Shown in pieces: positions 9,829 through 19,379 of a stretch of 64,000 bases of DNA. The notes beneath the pieces are model-generated. The model ran no database searches. It was not told where the DNA came from and saw only the letters and a list, made by a program, of their open reading frames with translations. How positions within the stretch are numbered: position 1 is the first letter of the stretch; each line of letters begins with the position of its first letter. The stretch is taken from NCBI RefSeq assembly GCF_963675975.1, contig NZ_OY780939.1, positions 2,914,001 to 2,978,000 on the forward strand. The letters are read 5' to 3'. Origin of the DNA: Halarcobacter sp. (lineage in GTDB: Bacteria > Campylobacterota > Campylobacteria > Campylobacterales > Arcobacteraceae). The position numbers and the translations under genes were made by a program.

Positions 9829-10617
9829 TTATTTTACTATGAACCATGGGTTTAGAAGATTTTCTTTATTATACATTAAAGGTATATTTTTTTCATACTG
9901 GTATGTCATTTTCCCAGCTATTCTAACTATAGCATCGGCTGCTGCTGTATCCCATTCCATTGTGGGCGCCATTCTTGGATAAATATCTGCTATACCTTCT
10001 GCAACCATGCACAGCTTAAGGCTAGAGCCTTTAGAATTTGTAGTTAAAAGAGGGTATTTTTTAGTTAATTCATCTATAAACTCTTGTGTTTCTTTTGAAA
10101 GGTGTGATTTACTTGCAACTACTGTAAAATTCTCATCACTATTTTTTGTAAATGGTAGTTTTTTATTATTTTTAAAGGCCCCTTCATTTTCCTTTGCCCA
10201 ATATAAATCTTCAATAGCAGGAGCATAAACTACACCTAAAACTGGTTTGTTTTTATAAATAAGTGCAATATTAACTGTAAATTCACCATTTTTTTTGATA
10301 AACTCTTTTGTCCCATCTATTGGGTCTATACACCAATAATATTCCCAATTTTTTCTTTCTTCATATTCTACTTGTTTATTTTCTTCTGACATAATTGGAA
10401 TTTGAGGATAAAGTTTTTCTAAGCTTGAACAAATGAGTTCATTTGATAACTTATCAGCTTTAGTTAAAGGGGAATTGTCAGCTTTAAACTCCACTTCAAA
10501 ATCTTCTTTGTATATTTCCATAATAACATCACCAGCTTTTAATGCTATGTTTTTTATATCTTCTATTTTTATATCATCAAATTGCATAATCGTTTTCATT
10601 TCCTTGAATATATCCAT
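9829..10617 (-). CDS. cysQ: 3'(2'),5'-bisphosphate nucleotidase (PAP phosphatase)
   Basis: A 262-residue member of the inositol-monophosphatase superfamily: MSEENK, then [12 protein letters not shown] (metal-binding DPIDGT) and [11 protein letters not shown] near the C-terminus, the standard CysQ set. It hydrolyses 3'-phosphoadenosine-5'-phosphate, the by-product of sulfotransferases, to AMP. It overlaps cysC by 41 bases if the first ATG is used; internal ATGs at 10599 and 10587 lie closer to an AAGGA on the minus strand, so the true protein may lack the first 6-10 residues. Pairing with cysC and a sulfotransferase in the same locus points to PAP recycling during glycan sulfation. Confidence 0.9.
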   Translation of the reverse strand: MDIFKEMKTIMQFDDIKIEDIKNIALKAGDVIMEIYKEDFEVEFKADNSPLTKADKLSNELICSSLEKLYPQIPIMSEENKQVEYEERKNWEYYWCIDPIDGTKEFIKKNGEFTVNIALIYKNKPVLGVVYAPAIEDLYWAKENEGAFKNNKKLPFTKNSDENFTVVASKSHLSKETQEFIDELTKKYPLLTTNSKGSSLKLCMVAEGIADIYPRMAPTMEWDTAAADAIVRIAGKMTYQYEKNIPLMYNKENLLNPWFIVK

Positions 10618-11212
10618 ATTTTATTAGATAATTTATAATTTTGTCTACAGATTCATTTATTGTTAAGGCATCAGTATTTATTGATATTTGGGGCTCTAAA
10701 GGGGCTTCATAAGGGGAATCTATCCCTGTAAAGTTTTTTATAGCTCCATCTCTTGCTTTTTTATATAAACCCTTTGGGTCTCTTTTTTCACAAATCTCTA
10801 AAGGGGTATTAATAAATACTTCAATAAATTCATCATAACCAACAAGAGATCTAGCTATTTGTCTATCTGATTTAAAAGGGCTTATAAATGCTGTTAGGGT
10901 GATTAAACCTGCATCTACAAAAAGCTTACTAACTTCCCCTATTCTTCTGATATTTTCAACTCTATCTGTTTCACTAAAACCTAAATCTTTATTTAATCCA
11001 TGTCTTATATTATCACCATCTAAAAGATAAGTTTTTATACCTCTATTAAATAGTTGTTTTTCAACTGCATTAGCTATTGTAGACTTTCCTGAACCACTTA
11101 GTCCTGTAAACCAAAGGATACATGGCTTTTGGGAAAGAAGTGTGATTCTATCATCTTTATTAACATTTTGTTGATGCCAAACAATATTTTCTTCCAATTC
11201 ATGTTTTTTCAT
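10577..11212 (-). CDS. cysC: Adenylylsulfate (APS) kinase
   Basis: A 211-residue kinase with the Walker A loop GLSGSGKST at residues 37-45, the [15 protein letters not shown] segment, and [11 protein letters not shown] carrying the family's phosphorylatable serine; [18 protein letters not shown] is the substrate lid region. It phosphorylates APS to the sulfuryl donor PAPS. It is stand-alone, not fused to CysN/ATP sulfurylase, and no cysD/cysN/cysH is present in the window. It is immediately followed by cysQ and preceded by an anion permease, forming a sulfate-activation cassette inside a polysaccharide locus. Confidence 0.93.
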   Translation of the reverse strand: MKKHELEENIVWHQQNVNKDDRITLLSQKPCILWFTGLSGSGKSTIANAVEKQLFNRGIKTYLLDGDNIRHGLNKDLGFSETDRVENIRRIGEVSKLFVDAGLITLTAFISPFKSDRQIARSLVGYDEFIEVFINTPLEICEKRDPKGLYKKARDGAIKNFTGIDSPYEAPLEPQISINTDALTINESVDKIINYLIKYGYIQGNENDYAI

Positions 11213-11282
11213 ATATTTATTTATTCCTATAAATTAATTGCTATAATAGATTTATACTATAATAAATCACTTTACACTTTTG

Positions 11283-12992
11283 TTAAAATGGGAAAAAGAT
11301 AGGAATCAAACCCACTACCAATAAGGAGTAGAATATAGATACAAAAAATCCTGATTTAATAAAAGTTTTAAAATTATAATCACCTACAGCAGAAACCATA
11401 AGATTAGTTTGATAACCATAAGGTGTCATAAAACTTGCACTTGCTCCATAAGCTACAGCAAAAATAAAAGGGGTTACATCTACACCTAAATTTGTAGCAG
11501 TAACATAAGCTATTGGAAAACTCAAGGCTGCTGCTGCATTATTTGTAATGATTTCAGTTAATATGAAAGTTAATAAATAAATAGAGATAAAAGATCCATA
11601 TACACCAAATGAACCAAAACTTGAATTTAAAAAATATGCCAAGCTATCAGCCACTCCACTATCTATCATAACAGAAGCTATTCCCAAAGCAGAACCAATT
11701 ATAATAACTAATTCATAAGGAAATCTTCTTTTTATTTCAGAAATATCTAAAAAGCCCAATAATAGATATAAAACTAACAAAATAAAAAGACCTTTTATTA
11801 GGGGCAAAATATTTATTAGACTAAAAAGCAGTACAGTGAAAAAACTCGCAACAACAAATATACTTTGTTTGAAATCAAGTTTTTTCTGTATTCCAATATC
11901 TCCTAAAATATAAAAATTCTTTTTTAAGTTGTCTCTTTTGTAGAAGTTATTTCCTACTGCTAGTATTAGATTATCTCCTATTTTTAAAGAGATATCCCCT
12001 ATTTTAGATGATAAGCTTTCGTTACCCCTTTTTACAGCCACAATAGAAGCATCAAACTTAGTTCTAAAGTTTGATTCTTTTACTTTTTGACCTATTAAGT
12101 TTGATTCATGGGAGATAATAACTTCAACAAGGTTTTTTGCTTCATGTTTATTGTGTTCTAATATTAAACCATCAAAATGGTTTAATATCTCCACATGTTT
12201 AATATCTCCACTAAACACTAAGATATCATTAGCTTTTATAATCTCATTTGGATTAACAGGAGAGATATTATATCCATCTCTTATAATTTCACTTAAAAAT
12301 AGGTGTTCTAGGTTTCTTAATTTATTTTCTAAAATTGATTTACCAATAAGTTTAGAGTTTTTATCAACTTTTGCTTCTAAAAAATAGTTTTTCTCTTCTT
12401 TTAAATCTTTTGTCTCAGGTAAAAATCTTGCTATAAAAAGTAATACAAATCCACCAATAAGAGCAATGGGAATGCCAACATAAATAAAATCAAAAAGCTT
12501 TAAAGGCTCTAAGCCTTGTTCTATTACAAATCCATTTACTATTAAATTTGTTGAAGTACCTACAAGAGTGATTGTACCACCAAATATTGCGGCATAAGAC
12601 AAGGGTAATAAAAGTTTTGAAGGTGCATGAAATCTATTTTGTCTAATTACACTTATCATTGAAGCTACAACAGCTGTATTATTTAAAAATGCAGAGAAAA
12701 ATGAGACTAAAAAACTCATTTTTATCAGTGATTTATTGTATGATTTTGAAAAAATCTTGTTTGAAAGAGATGCTATAAATGTTGTTTTTTCAAATACGAT
12801 TGAAATAAGTAATAAAAGTAAAAGTGTAACTAATGATTTATTTGTAAAATTATTTAACATACTTTTTACTTCAATTAAATCAAAAAAATAATAAATTAAA
12901 ACCAAACCAAAAAATAATAAAGCTGGTTTTATTCTATTTTTTGCCAATAAAACTAATAGTATTATTATTGAAAGAGCAACAAGTATCTGCAC
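11283..12992 (-). CDS. SLC13-family sodium/anion symporter with two TrkA-C domains, likely sulfate permease
   Basis: About 569 residues. Two blocks of membrane segments flank a soluble region (about residues 200-370) with two RCK_C/TrkA-C modules (KVDKNSKLIGKSI and VIISHESNLIGQKVKESNF). SLC13 signatures are present: FLNNTAVVASMISVI, VGTSTNLIVNGFV, and ITNNAAAALSFPIA. This architecture is that of SAC1/SLT-type Na+/sulfate transporters. I place the start at a GTG (12990-12992), not at the upstream TTG at 13007, because AAGGAG lies 5 bases before the GTG. Next to cysC and cysQ, sulfate is the most likely substrate; this is inferred. Confidence 0.85.
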   Translation of the reverse strand: MQILVALSIIILLVLLAKNRIKPALLFFGLVLIYYFFDLIEVKSMLNNFTNKSLVTLLLLLLISIVFEKTTFIASLSNKIFSKSYNKSLIKMSFLVSFFSAFLNNTAVVASMISVIRQNRFHAPSKLLLPLSYAAIFGGTITLVGTSTNLIVNGFVIEQGLEPLKLFDFIYVGIPIALIGGFVLLFIARFLPETKDLKEEKNYFLEAKVDKNSKLIGKSILENKLRNLEHLFLSEIIRDGYNISPVNPNEIIKANDILVFSGDIKHVEILNHFDGLILEHNKHEAKNLVEVIISHESNLIGQKVKESNFRTKFDASIVAVKRGNESLSSKIGDISLKIGDNLILAVGNNFYKRDNLKKNFYILGDIGIQKKLDFKQSIFVVASFFTVLLFSLINILPLIKGLFILLVLYLLLGFLDISEIKRRFPYELVIIIGSALGIASVMIDSGVADSLAYFLNSSFGSFGVYGSFISIYLLTFILTEIITNNAAAALSFPIAYVTATNLGVDVTPFIFAVAYGASASFMTPYGYQTNLMVSAVGDYNFKTFIKSGFFVSIFYSLLVVGLIPIFFPF

Positions 12993-13047
12993 TATATCTC
13001 CTTGCAAGCTTACGCAGGGCAGTTTCTTCTAAATTAAAACTTTTGTA

Positions 13048-13053
13048 ATTATA
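13048..13053 (-). promoter_or_regulatory. Possible -10 box for the SLC13 permease
   Basis: TATAAT on the minus strand in the 111-base gap upstream of the permease GTG. It would give a leader of about 50 bases. No convincing -35 box. Confidence 0.35.
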
Positions 13054-13103
13054 ATCGAAGCTTGTATTGTACCCTAAAAATACTAAAGTTTGTTTATCAG
13101 AAT

Positions 13104-14321
13104 TTAACTATCACTATTAAAAATATCTCTTGTATAAACCTTCTTTTTCACATCCATAATCTCTTCTGAAATTCGATTTGCAACAATAATATCTGATTTT
13201 TTTTTGAATTTTTCTATATCTTTAATAACTTTTGAATTAAAGAAAATATTGTCATTTAAAGCTGGTTCAAATATTATTACTTTTATACCTTTTGCTTTTA
13301 ATCTTTTCATAACTCCTTGAATTGCAGAACTTCTAAAGTTATCACTTCCACTTTTCATAACAAGTCTATATATGCCAACGACTTTATCAGTATTCATATT
13401 TTCATTTGTAGTTAAATTTAACTTCTCAATAATTGATTTAGCTATGAAATCTTTTCTTGTATTATTTGCATTTACTATGGCCTCTATTATATTTGAAGGA
13501 ACATCTTTATAGTTAGCCAATAATTGTCTTGTATCTTTTGGTAAACAATAGCCTCCATATCCAAAGCTTGGATTATTATAATGATTCCCAATTCTTGGGT
13601 CTAATCCTACACCTTCAATTATATCTTTTGTGTTTAAATTATGTGTTTGTGCATAAGAGTCTAATTCATTAAAATATGCAACTCTCATTGCTAAATAAGT
13701 ATTAGCAAAAAGTTTTATTGCTTCTGCTTCTGTTGAGTTAGTATATAAAATAGATATATCTTTTTTTATTGCACCTTGGGCTAAAAGATTTGCAAATATT
13801 TCTGCCCTTTTTGATTTTTCTCCTACAATGATTCTACTAGGATACAAATTATCATGTAGGGCTTTACCTTCTCGTAAAAATTCTGGAGAAAATATTATAT
13901 TTTTGCAATTAAACTCTTCTTTTATTTTTTCAACATATCCTACTGGAATTGTTGATTTTATTACCATAACTGTATTTGGATTAATATCTAAAACATCTTT
14001 TATAACATATTCAATTGATTTTGTATTAAAATAGTTTGTTTCAGGGTCATAATCAGTAGGTGTTGATATAATTACAAAATCAGCGTTCTCATATGCTTCT
14101 TTTTTATCTAATGTAGCTTTAAAATTTATATCTTTTTTTTCTAAATATTCTTGTATCTCTTTGTCTTCAATTGGTGAGATTTTTTTATTTATTAAATGAA
14201 CTTTTTCAGGGATTATATCTAAAGCTATCACTTCATTATTTTGAGCTAATAATAATCCGTTTGATAAGCCAACATATCCTGTCCCTGCAATTGCTATTTT
14301 ATAGCTTTTCTTTTCCACCAT
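13104..14321 (-). CDS. ugd: UDP-glucose 6-dehydrogenase
   Basis: A 405-residue nucleotide-sugar dehydrogenase. The N-terminal NAD fold begins [29 protein letters not shown] is the substrate loop; the catalytic cysteine is C259 in [14 protein letters not shown]; the C-terminal UDP-binding domain has [20 protein letters not shown]. It oxidises UDP-glucose to UDP-glucuronate, giving an acidic sugar for the surface glycan or for decoration of the LPS core. GGGAG lies 7-8 bases before the ATG. The first 23 bases overlap the end of waaF, so it is the last gene of the core operon. Confidence 0.92.
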   Translation of the reverse strand: MVEKKSYKIAIAGTGYVGLSNGLLLAQNNEVIALDIIPEKVHLINKKISPIEDKEIQEYLEKKDINFKATLDKKEAYENADFVIISTPTDYDPETNYFNTKSIEYVIKDVLDINPNTVMVIKSTIPVGYVEKIKEEFNCKNIIFSPEFLREGKALHDNLYPSRIIVGEKSKRAEIFANLLAQGAIKKDISILYTNSTEAEAIKLFANTYLAMRVAYFNELDSYAQTHNLNTKDIIEGVGLDPRIGNHYNNPSFGYGGYCLPKDTRQLLANYKDVPSNIIEAIVNANNTRKDFIAKSIIEKLNLTTNENMNTDKVVGIYRLVMKSGSDNFRSSAIQGVMKRLKAKGIKVIIFEPALNDNIFFNSKVIKDIEKFKKKSDIIVANRISEEIMDVKKKVYTRDIFNSDS

Positions 14322-15258
14322 TTTCTTCTCCCAAAGTCTTTAAAACATCTTCTGCTTTGATTTGTTTCATACAATCATGGTGACCTAAAGGACATTTTCT
14401 TTTCATACAGGGAGCACAATCCAGATTTTTTGTTATTATTGTTTCATTTGGATTATTCCATTGATTTGTTTCTGTAAATTTTGTTGGTCCAAATATTGCT
14501 ACAGTTTTTATTTTGAAAGCTGCTGCAATATGCATTGGTCCACTGTCATTTGTAACAAACAAATCAAGTCCTGCTATTTTTTCTATTAATTCAGATACTG
14601 AAGTTTTTCCTGCTAAATTTTGAAAATTTGTAACTTTATTTTCAATCAATATTTTTTCTATATCAGAAGCAATAGCTGTCTCATTTGGTCCACCAAATAA
14701 AACAATATCATAGTTCTTTGACAATTTGGTTGCAACTTTAGCGAACTGTTCTGGATACCAACGTTTAGCACTTCCATATGTTGCTCCAGGGTTAATTCCT
14801 AAAGTTGGTTTTTTATATGAAAATGGTGTAAAATTTAGTTTTAAATCTCCTGCTTCATTTTTTAAGTTTAATTTTTTGTTTATAAAATCGTTGTATCTAA
14901 GTACTTGATGAATCTCTTTTTTTGTATATCTTTTATATGAAAATGTTTTCTTACTATTAATAAAAAACATCATAAGCTTTGAAGAGAAACTTCTTCTAAA
15001 AGAGATTGCAATATCAACTTTTCCAACTTTTTTAGCCAATTTAATTAGGTTTAAATATCTACTCCCACCTTTTTTACTATCATCAACAATTACTTTTTCT
15101 ATATTGTCAAAGTTTTTTAAAGCTTCTAAAGATACGTAGGAACCCAAAAGTGTAATCTTTGCTTCGGGAAAACTTTTTATAATATTTTCAATAGCGGGAG
15201 TTGTCATAATAGCATCCCCCAACCAAGTTGGAATCTCAATAAATATTTTTTTAACCAT
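14299..15258 (-). CDS. waaF: ADP-heptose:LPS heptosyltransferase II
   Basis: A 319-residue GT9 enzyme with the family start [20 protein letters not shown], the [15 protein letters not shown] loop, the ADP-heptose motif [13 protein letters not shown] and [11 protein letters not shown]. The C-terminal cysteine cluster [17 protein letters not shown] is typical of WaaF. It adds the second heptose to the inner core of LPS at the cytoplasmic face. The order waaF, ugd and a row of core genes on one strand matches a core-assembly operon. Confidence 0.92.
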   Translation of the reverse strand: MVKKIFIEIPTWLGDAIMTTPAIENIIKSFPEAKITLLGSYVSLEALKNFDNIEKVIVDDSKKGGSRYLNLIKLAKKVGKVDIAISFRRSFSSKLMMFFINSKKTFSYKRYTKKEIHQVLRYNDFINKKLNLKNEAGDLKLNFTPFSYKKPTLGINPGATYGSAKRWYPEQFAKVATKLSKNYDIVLFGGPNETAIASDIEKILIENKVTNFQNLAGKTSVSELIEKIAGLDLFVTNDSGPMHIAAAFKIKTVAIFGPTKFTETNQWNNPNETIITKNLDCAPCMKRKCPLGHHDCMKQIKAEDVLKTLGEENGGKEKL

Positions 15259-16312
15259 TGTTTTTAATCATCTCTTTATATGCATAAAATTGTGGGTATT
15301 TAACTATTTTACCATCTCTGTTATCAACTAATCCATATCCTGGGGCAATTAACTGATGCCAATAAACTCTTTTTATCTTTTTACTTTTCTTTGCTATATC
15401 AAAATACTCTAACATATATTTTGAATACTCTTCATTACTTACACACTCTTTTTCACTTGTTGGTGCATATGGAGCTGTATTTGAAATAGGCCAATTTGTT
15501 TCTGTAATATATATTTCATTGCTACATTTTGAAGAGAGTTTAACCAAACTATAAAGTAAATCTATTTTATTTTTTGTATCAAAAAGACCATACTGAGTAT
15601 TTGATGGGGCACCTCTTCTATCTACATAAAGAAGAGAGCTTACAATATCATACTTAATATTTTGAAAATTAAACATTGCACTTACATTGTAATAATATTC
15701 AAAATCTATAACGCTAGGTCCTAAAAGTCTAATTTCTGGGTATTTTTCATCTCTTAAATCTTGTGCACATTTATAAAATTGTAAATACTCAGAAACACTA
15801 AAAAATCCCCATTTTGCTCTGTTTATTGTAGATGCTATTTGATATTCAAAAACTATATTCTCAAATTTTTTAAAAACTATTTCCAAATTGTTTTTTAAAA
15901 GTGTCAAATCTTCAATATTTTCCCTATCTTGCATAAGGTTTATTAAAATATTTTTTGAGGATTTGTTATTAAAACTTTTTACAAATTCAACATATTCATC
16001 TATTTTATCAATCTGCCATAAAGGAACTCTAATAATAAGATTTTTAACACCTAACTCTTCAACCAACTCTTGTTGGGCATCACCCTTATCAAGATTTACC
16101 CCTATTCCATAAATATCACTATTATCAAATGTTTTTTTGCCTTTAAATAGTTTCATCACTAAAATAGCAAAAGGCAAAATAAACAATGAAGATAAAACCA
16201 TTTTAATATAATCTTTAAGATACTTTTTTCGCATCTTTTTTTTATATTGTTTATCTTTTATAATATGAGGTTGATCAGAGTATCCATCCCAAAAAAATGG
16301 AGCATTATTCAT
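15251..16312 (-). CDS. Membrane-anchored TIM-barrel glycosidase-like protein
   Basis: 353 residues. A basic cytoplasmic tail of about 37 residues precedes one membrane helix (MVLSSLFILPFAILVMKLF, about 38-56); the remaining 295 residues should be periplasmic. They resemble clan GH-A glycoside hydrolases: strand-like repeats LIIRVPL, KNILINLM, FEYQIASTINRA, RLLGPSVID, and YITETNWP, where the glutamate sits where the GH-A nucleophile is found. It overlaps both waaF (8 bases) and the GT9 gene (8 bases). A role in trimming or rearranging LPS/O-antigen is possible, but no activity is proven and the acid/base residue is not certain. Confidence 0.55.
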   Translation of the reverse strand: MNNAPFFWDGYSDQPHIIKDKQYKKKMRKKYLKDYIKMVLSSLFILPFAILVMKLFKGKKTFDNSDIYGIGVNLDKGDAQQELVEELGVKNLIIRVPLWQIDKIDEYVEFVKSFNNKSSKNILINLMQDRENIEDLTLLKNNLEIVFKKFENIVFEYQIASTINRAKWGFFSVSEYLQFYKCAQDLRDEKYPEIRLLGPSVIDFEYYYNVSAMFNFQNIKYDIVSSLLYVDRRGAPSNTQYGLFDTKNKIDLLYSLVKLSSKCSNEIYITETNWPISNTAPYAPTSEKECVSNEEYSKYMLEYFDIAKKSKKIKRVYWHQLIAPGYGLVDNRDGKIVKYPQFYAYKEMIKNNG

Positions 16313-17225
16313 TAACTAACTCTTTTAGTTTTTTTTCAATTTTAAAATAAACCTCACTGATATAATCTTTTGGAACAATAAAATTATTTTGATTTTCCAC
16401 TTCACTAATAGTTGCCCATCTTTCATAACTAGCAAATTTTGTATTTCCAAAAAATGAGATAGTTTTTGTATTAACTGCACCTGCTAAATGCATGGGTCCT
16501 GTAGAAGTACTAACAAAAACATCTGTAGCACTTAGGTATTTTGTAAACTCAATTAATGACATCTTTGAATCTAGAAGTTTTGCTTCAAAGTCTATATTTT
16601 TTGAGATATACTCTTTTGTTTTTTCATCATCTGGTCCAAAAGTGAAAACTATCTCATAAGAACTATCTTTTATACTTTTAGCAAGTCTTAAATAATCATC
16701 TAAAATCAAATTTCCATCGCTACTTCCACCAAAACCTGGATGAAATACAACCCTTTTTTCTTTTTTGCTTTCAATATTTAATAAAGGTTTTGAAAACTCT
16801 AATTTTATTTCAGGGAAAAGTGCTAAAGCCAAATCAAGATTGTATTGCCATTCTGTTTTTTCAACTTTACTTCTTCTTTGGGTTACTCTTTTATTAAAAA
16901 AAAGTTGGGCAATTTTTGTAGCTGGAGCTACTCTTTTTTTGATTTTTGATAAAAATAAAAGTTTCCCTAAATCAGTATCAATATAGGCACTGATACTTGC
17001 ATCAAATTTTCTTTTTCTTATCTGTTTTTTTGTTTCAAGTAAATCTTCTTTATCAAAAAGAATAACATCATCAATAAAATCAATCTCTTTTGCAAAATTA
17101 AAGTTTATCTTTGAAACTAAAGCTGTAATATTTGTACTTGGATATTGCTCTTTAATAGCTTTAAACAAAGGTAAAGTTACAACAAAGTCCCCTATTTTAT
17201 CATGTCTTGTTATTAGTAAATTCAT
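16305..17225 (-). CDS. Glycosyltransferase family 9 (heptosyltransferase-like)
   Basis: A 306-residue GT-B protein of the heptosyltransferase family: start LITRHDKIGDFVVTLPLFKA, VFHPGFGGSSDGNL, and STSTGPMHLAGAV in place of the WaaF ND-SGPMH motif. Distinct from waaF and waaC in this locus, it is a third GT9 enzyme and probably adds another heptose or a related sugar to the core. It overlaps the next gene by 4 bases. Donor unproven. Confidence 0.82.
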   Translation of the reverse strand: MNLLITRHDKIGDFVVTLPLFKAIKEQYPSTNITALVSKINFNFAKEIDFIDDVILFDKEDLLETKKQIRKRKFDASISAYIDTDLGKLLFLSKIKKRVAPATKIAQLFFNKRVTQRRSKVEKTEWQYNLDLALALFPEIKLEFSKPLLNIESKKEKRVVFHPGFGGSSDGNLILDDYLRLAKSIKDSSYEIVFTFGPDDEKTKEYISKNIDFEAKLLDSKMSLIEFTKYLSATDVFVSTSTGPMHLAGAVNTKTISFFGNTKFASYERWATISEVENQNNFIVPKDYISEVYFKIEKKLKELVNE

Positions 17226-17980
17226 TTTTCTAACTCTTTATTAGCTTCGTAAAGTTTTATATATTTGTAAAAATTGGTTGCCATATGTGAAAATGCTATT
17301 ACAAGTCCAGCATAACCATCCATAAAACCTCTTTTTAAAAAATATGTTTTAAAAAAAGAAAATCCACCATTGAAAAAAGCCTTTGTTGGTGAAGATTTTT
17401 TCTTCCCTTTTTTATCTTGAGCAAATAAAGTTGAGTATCTATCAAGCTTTATTATAAAATCTGTAATATTTGAATAGGGATAGTGTTTTACTTCTCCACT
17501 TAGAAGTTCTACTGTTAAATCTTTTTCTAATACATATTCATGTACTTGATTATCATTAAATGAGGTGAGTTTTCTGTTATAGAGTCTAACTATTTCATCT
17601 TTTCCCCAACAATATTTAACTTCACGGTTTTTATAATAATTGCTTCTTAAAATCTTATATACACAACTCTCATCTAAAGAGAGTTTTGATAAATTTAAAA
17701 TAAAATCTTCAGCTAATACCTCATCAGAATCTAGTGATAAAACCCAATCATTCTTAGCATATGAAGCAGCTTGGTTTTTTGTAGGACCAAATCCAGTGAA
17801 CTCACCCTCAATAATATTTACATTAGTAAATTGTTGTGCAATTTCTATAGTCTTATCACTAGTATCGTTTAAAAAAAGAACCACATCATCAAATGCGTTT
17901 AAACTTTCTAGGGTGTTTTTTATTGTCAATTCTGCATTTTTTGCAATAATTACTAGGGAAATATTTTCAATATTTATCAT
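17222..17980 (-). CDS. LPS-core glycosyltransferase family 2 (WaaE/KdtX-like)
   Basis: 252 residues with a GT-A fold: ISLVIIAKNAELTIKNTLESL, the metal motif DSDE in WVLSLDSDEVLAEDF, then KDEIVRLYNRK and VHEYV, the pattern of the WaaE/KdtX group that adds glucose or a similar residue to the inner-core heptose. One or two C-terminal amphipathic/hydrophobic stretches (FFNGGFSFFKTYFLKRGF) suggest membrane association. It is co-directional, overlaps the GT9 gene by 4 bases and abuts the SGNH gene. Confidence 0.82.
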   Translation of the reverse strand: MINIENISLVIIAKNAELTIKNTLESLNAFDDVVLFLNDTSDKTIEIAQQFTNVNIIEGEFTGFGPTKNQAASYAKNDWVLSLDSDEVLAEDFILNLSKLSLDESCVYKILRSNYYKNREVKYCWGKDEIVRLYNRKLTSFNDNQVHEYVLEKDLTVELLSGEVKHYPYSNITDFIIKLDRYSTLFAQDKKGKKKSSPTKAFFNGGFSFFKTYFLKRGFMDGYAGLVIAFSHMATNFYKYIKLYEANKELEK

Positions 17981-18652
17981 CTAAATCTTCTTTTTAATAA
18001 TATCTGCCCAAATTTTATAACCTTTTTGATTTAGATGAATGCCATCCCAAGTATATTCATTGATTAAAGTATTATTTTGGGATAAGTATTTATTTAAATT
18101 AAGATATTTAAGATTATTTTTCTCACAATAAATACGTAAAAGTATGTCTAGTTGTTTAATCTTTTCATTCATAACTTCTGCACTAAAACCATAATTATTT
18201 TTTCTAATAAAAAGAGTTGATTGAATAATAGGTTTTATACCTTTTTTTTCAAGTTTTTCAATAATATTTTTGTATTTTTCAAAAACATTAGAAACATCTC
18301 TTTGAAATAAAAAATCATTTACGCCAATCATTAAAAAAACATCATCAAACTTTTTATCTAAATTTTCAATTCTATTAATTAAACCATAAGAATCACCATT
18401 TATTTGTACATCTGTAACATCTGAAGCAACACCTAAATTTAAAACATCGTTTCTATTTAATAAACTTTTCCATTTAGCAGCAGCTGTTATAGAATCTCCT
18501 AACATAGCAATTTTATAACTATGATTATCTGGTAATTTCTTTAGTAATTCTTCTTTTGTTTTATACTCTTCAAAATAAATTTTTGGTTGTGTATTTGCAA
18601 ATAATCCTGTTGTAAAAATTATAAAAAACATCAAATACTTGTAATTAATCAT
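17981..18652 (-). CDS. Secreted SGNH/GDSL-family hydrolase
   Basis: 223 residues with an N-terminal signal peptide (YKYLMFFIIFTTGLFANTQ, cleavage probably after GLFA). The SGNH blocks are all present: block I GDSI in AMLGDSITAAAKW, block II GVASD, block III GVND in LMIGVNDFLF, and block V DGIHLNQKGY. It should be a periplasmic esterase or acyl-transferring enzyme. Located between a WaaE-like transferase and a WaaP-like kinase, it may act on O-acyl groups of the glycan or core. Stop and the next gene's start are adjacent. Confidence 0.8.
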   Translation of the reverse strand: MINYKYLMFFIIFTTGLFANTQPKIYFEEYKTKEELLKKLPDNHSYKIAMLGDSITAAAKWKSLLNRNDVLNLGVASDVTDVQINGDSYGLINRIENLDKKFDDVFLMIGVNDFLFQRDVSNVFEKYKNIIEKLEKKGIKPIIQSTLFIRKNNYGFSAEVMNEKIKQLDILLRIYCEKNNLKYLNLNKYLSQNNTLINEYTWDGIHLNQKGYKIWADIIKKKI

Positions 18653-19379
18653 TTATCTTCTCTCCACGCAATTTTTTCTTAAAATTCTTTTTATCTTTAT
18701 GTTTTTGACTAAAAAATAAACCCTTATTTATTATCTCTTTTTTATCAAAATCTACATATTTTGAATATGCTTTTAATATAATAATCAAGTCTTCATCTTT
18801 TGCCCAAAGTTTTGAAAAATTTTTAACTCTTTCCTCAAAAGTTAAATTTTTAAACTTCATCCTATTTATATCAACTATTTTAAAGATATATCCACTTTCA
18901 TCTTTTTTTATTAATATATTTCCAGGGGAATAGTCTTGATGAAAGATACCATTATTGTGTAAATGAAAAGTAAACTTGGCAAACTCTTCAAAAATTTTAT
19001 TTTTATCTGGATAGTTTTCGTCCAATAAAGGTTCCCTTATTGTCAAGTCATATTGAAAATTTTCACTCACAAAAAAACTCTTTTCAAATAAAAAATTTTT
19101 TCTAAACTCTATATATCCAATTGCTTTAGGAGCAAACTTTCCGATTTTTAAAGAGTTTTGATAAGATTTTTTTGCTTTACTATCTCTAAAAAAACTATAA
19201 ATTATTTTGTTTAGAAAGTGAGGTATTTTAAAAGATTTTACTACTAGTTTTTCACCTTCAAAATCTATAATTTTTATCTCATTTCTTGCTTTATGTATAG
19301 AGGTTTCTGAATTTTTAAAAAAATCTTTTATATTTTCTAAAAACTTTAAATATCTATTATTGATTACACTTTTACTCAT
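18645..19379 (-). CDS. LPS-core kinase, WaaP/Kdo-kinase (InaA) family
   Basis: About 244 residues with the protein-kinase-like core of LPS kinases: HNNGIFHQDYSPGNILIK (catalytic HxD...N) and FKIVDINRMKF (metal-binding D). It likely phosphorylates a heptose or Kdo of the LPS core in the cytoplasm using ATP. The frame also has a GTG just before the ATG at 19377-19379; I chose the ATG. The start overlaps the end of the upstream GT2 gene, the end overlaps the SGNH gene by 8 bases. Confidence 0.78.
   Translation of the reverse strand: MSKSVINNRYLKFLENIKDFFKNSETSIHKARNEIKIIDFEGEKLVVKSFKIPHFLNKIIYSFFRDSKAKKSYQNSLKIGKFAPKAIGYIEFRKNFLFEKSFFVSENFQYDLTIREPLLDENYPDKNKIFEEFAKFTFHLHNNGIFHQDYSPGNILIKKDESGYIFKIVDINRMKFKNLTFEERVKNFSKLWAKDEDLIIILKAYSKYVDFDKKEIINKGLFFSQKHKDKKNFKKKLRGEKIND

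Noticed and set aside
9829-12992. CysC, CysQ and the anion permease as ordinary sulfate assimilation genes
   Set aside because: No CysD/CysN or PAPS reductase gene is adjacent, while a sulfotransferase is; assimilation cannot be fully excluded without the rest of the genome.
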